The translations under genes and the position numbers were made by a program. Shown here piece after piece: positions 6,284 to 7,285 of a DNA stretch of 7,285 bases (position 1 is its first letter; each line of letters starts with the position of its first letter). The notes beneath the pieces are model-generated. The model saw nothing but the letters and a program-made list of their open reading frames with translations, was not told the DNA's origin and ran no database searches. Source of the DNA: Propionibacteriaceae bacterium (GTDB lineage: Bacteria; Actinomycetota; Actinomycetes; Propionibacteriales; Propionibacteriaceae); the NCBI GenBank assembly GCA_030528545.1, contig JAUMYR010000097.1:3437-10721 (forward strand), read 5' to 3'.

Positions 6284-6476
6284 GTCCGCTGCCTTCCTTC
6301 CCCTCACCCAAACCGACAAGCTTCGTACCTCAGGACGCTACTGAGCCGCTGGTCCCTGAAGGCAGAGTCTCTGGGCCCAATCTGGCCCCAGCCGTTGGTG
6401 CCGGAGGGCGGGTCCTGGACCCACCGGGTCCGGCAGGGCGCTTTGGTGATCTGGCACAACTTGCCCGCGGCGGGAA

Positions 6477-6493
6477 TTGTGAGGATCGCACAA
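6477..6493. promoter_or_regulatory. Candidate regulator-binding inverted repeat
   Basis: TTGTG and CACAA are exact reverse complements separated by AGGATCG. The half-sites resemble those of CRP/FNR-type regulators (TGTGA...TCACA), but the spacing is one base short of the CRP consensus. The centre is about 71 bp upstream of the predicted SDR transcription start, a position compatible with an activator site. The call is from symmetry only. Confidence 0.3.
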
Positions 6494-6520
6494 AGGTGGG
6501 GTGGGCGACCACGGAGCCAA

Positions 6521-6549
6521 TCGACAACCCAAAACCGGTGCCGTAGCCT
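6521..6549 (+). promoter_or_regulatory. Predicted sigma-70-type promoter giving a leaderless SDR mRNA
   Basis: TCGACA at 6521-6526 matches the -35 consensus TTGACA at five of six bases. A 17-bp spacer leads to TAGCCT at 6544-6549, which keeps the key T, A and final T of a -10 box. The six bases TCCCCC then lead directly to the ATG at 6556, so transcription should begin at or next to the start codon. The lack of any purine-rich ribosome binding site before that ATG agrees with leaderless translation, which is common in actinobacteria. Confidence 0.55.
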
Positions 6550-6555
6550 TCCCCC

Positions 6556-7285
6556 ATGGCAACTGCATTGGTGACCGGCGCGACTGCGGGCATAGGGAAC
6601 GCCTTCGCCAAAGAGTTGGCGAAGCGGGGATATGACATCGTCCTCGTGGCGCGCGATACCGACCGCCTGGAGAGCGTCGCGACAATGCTGCGGACCGACT
6701 TCGGCGTCCACGCCGAGGTGCTGGTCGCCGACCTAGCCGAGCGAGAGGACCTGTTGCGCGTCCGGGACCGGGTGGAGGACGCCGAGGCGCCCATCGAGGT
6801 GCTGGTGAACAACGCGGGATTCGGGCTGCATTCCGACGTGCTCGACCCCGACTTCAGCATCCATGAACGAGCCATGGACGTGATGTGCCTTGCGGTGCTG
6901 GTGCTCGCCGGTGCGGCAGGCCGGGCCATGAAGGCCCGGGGCCATGGGCGGATCATCAACGTGTCCAGCACCTCGGGGGAGATCATGACCGGTAACTATT
7001 CGGCGATCAAGGCGTGGGTGACCAGTTACTCCCAGGGCCTGGGGATCCAGCTCGCGGGCACGGGGGTGAGCGTCACGGCGGTGTGCCCCGGGTGGGTACG
7101 CACCGAGTTCCACCAGCGCGCCGGAATCAAATCGTCGAACCTGCCTCCGGTGGTGTGGATCGACGCCGAGGTCCTCGTCAAGGAGGCTTTGGACGATGCC
7201 GAGAAGGGTAAGTACATCTCGGTGCCCACCCTCAAATGGAAGGTTGCGATGGCGCTGGCCCACATCGCGCCGCGCGGCATCCTGC
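6556..7285 (+). CDS. Classical short-chain dehydrogenase/reductase (SDR), C-terminus cut off
   Basis: The 243 visible codons encode a Rossmann-fold NAD(P)-dependent oxidoreductase of about usual SDR length (250-270 residues), so only a short C-terminal piece is missing. The cofactor motif is TGATAGIG (7-14), with VARDTDRL (31-38) after strand 2, where Arg33 suggests NADP(H) preference. VADL (57-60) and NNAGFG (85-90) follow. The active site has Ser137/138 in NVSS and YSAIK with Tyr148 and Lys152, then CPGWVRTEF (177-185). The position usually held by the fourth catalytic residue, Asn in DVN, reads DVM (Met110). A membrane-associating tail may start at KWKVAMALAHIA. The protein resembles COG0300-type dehydrogenases, whose substrates are mostly unknown. 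The start at 6556 is supported by immediate entry into the first strand and by the promoter just upstream. It is divergent from the SGNH operon. Confidence 0.93.
   Translation, partial: MATALVTGATAGIGNAFAKELAKRGYDIVLVARDTDRLESVATMLRTDFGVHAEVLVADLAEREDLLRVRDRVEDAEAPIEVLVNNAGFGLHSDVLDPDFSIHERAMDVMCLAVLVLAGAAGRAMKARGHGRIINVSSTSGEIMTGNYSAIKAWVTSYSQGLGIQLAGTGVSVTAVCPGWVRTEFHQRAGIKSSNLPPVVWIDAEVLVKEALDDAEKGKYISVPTLKWKVAMALAHIAPRGIL

Larger units (their letters stand above)
6284..6555. promoter_or_regulatory. Divergent intergenic region with several small palindromes
   Basis: This 272-bp region separates the minus-strand SGNH operon from the plus-strand SDR gene, and no convincing coding frame is seen in it. 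It contains CTCAG-N7-CTGAG (6329-6345), CAGAGTCTCTG (6363-6373), TGGGCCCA (6372-6379), GGGTCC-T-GGACCC (6410-6422) with a third GGGTCC copy at 6426-6431, and TTGTG-N7-CACAA (6477-6493). For the SGNH operon I see -10-like TACGAA and TAGCGT on the minus strand, but no matching -35, so no promoter is assigned to that side. Confidence 0.4.

Noticed and set aside
6284..6319. TTG start at 6319 for the SGNH hydrolase
   Set aside because: The extension consumes the GGAAGG ribosome binding site of the ATG at 6283 and has none of its own.

Overview
The window is high-GC DNA with GTG and ATG starts, GGAGG-like ribosome binding sites, a lipobox lipoprotein, an LCP cell-wall ligase with a long cytoplasmic head and an SGNH hydrolase of the HPN..GH type. 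This points to a Gram-positive actinobacterium. The style of the proteins suggests the Propionibacteriaceae and relatives, but that is an inference from gene character and not a placement. Nothing seen points to a phage, plasmid, insertion sequence or CRISPR array.

Layout from left to right: (1) 1-774, minus strand: N-terminal 258 residues of a MATE-family exporter that runs off the window. (2) 775-909: a divergent control region with an 8-bp inverted repeat in the exporter's leader. (3) 910-2754, plus: a LytR-CpsA-Psr (LCP) glycopolymer ligase with three membrane segments and a Pro-rich tail. (4) 2804-3250, minus: a 148-residue two-helix membrane protein of unknown function, convergent with the LCP gene. 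(5) 3271-3355, minus: tRNA-Ser(UGA), whose 3' end lies 20 nt before the small membrane protein's start. (6) 3427-4392, plus: a zinc-free quinone oxidoreductase of the PIG3 type. (7) 4393-4484: a GC-rich block of nested inverted repeats between convergent genes. (8) 4485-5165 and 5162-6283, minus: a two-gene operon, with an SGNH hydrolase first and a lipoprotein second, overlapping by 4 nt. (9) 6284-6555: a divergent regulatory region, 272 bp, with several small palindromes. (10) 6556-7285, plus: a classical short-chain dehydrogenase/reductase, truncated by the window end and probably translated from a leaderless mRNA.

Most genes are ordinary chromosomal functions: export, wall-polymer attachment, redox and translation. 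Three proteins act at or outside the membrane (LCP ligase, SGNH hydrolase, lipoprotein), but only the last two are clearly linked as an operon. The least explained parts are that operon, whose hydrolase starts with a Flp-prepilin-like leader instead of a normal signal peptide, and the tRNA-linked small membrane protein. I see no strong case for a wholly new system here. No gene-free stretch exceeds 300 bases.
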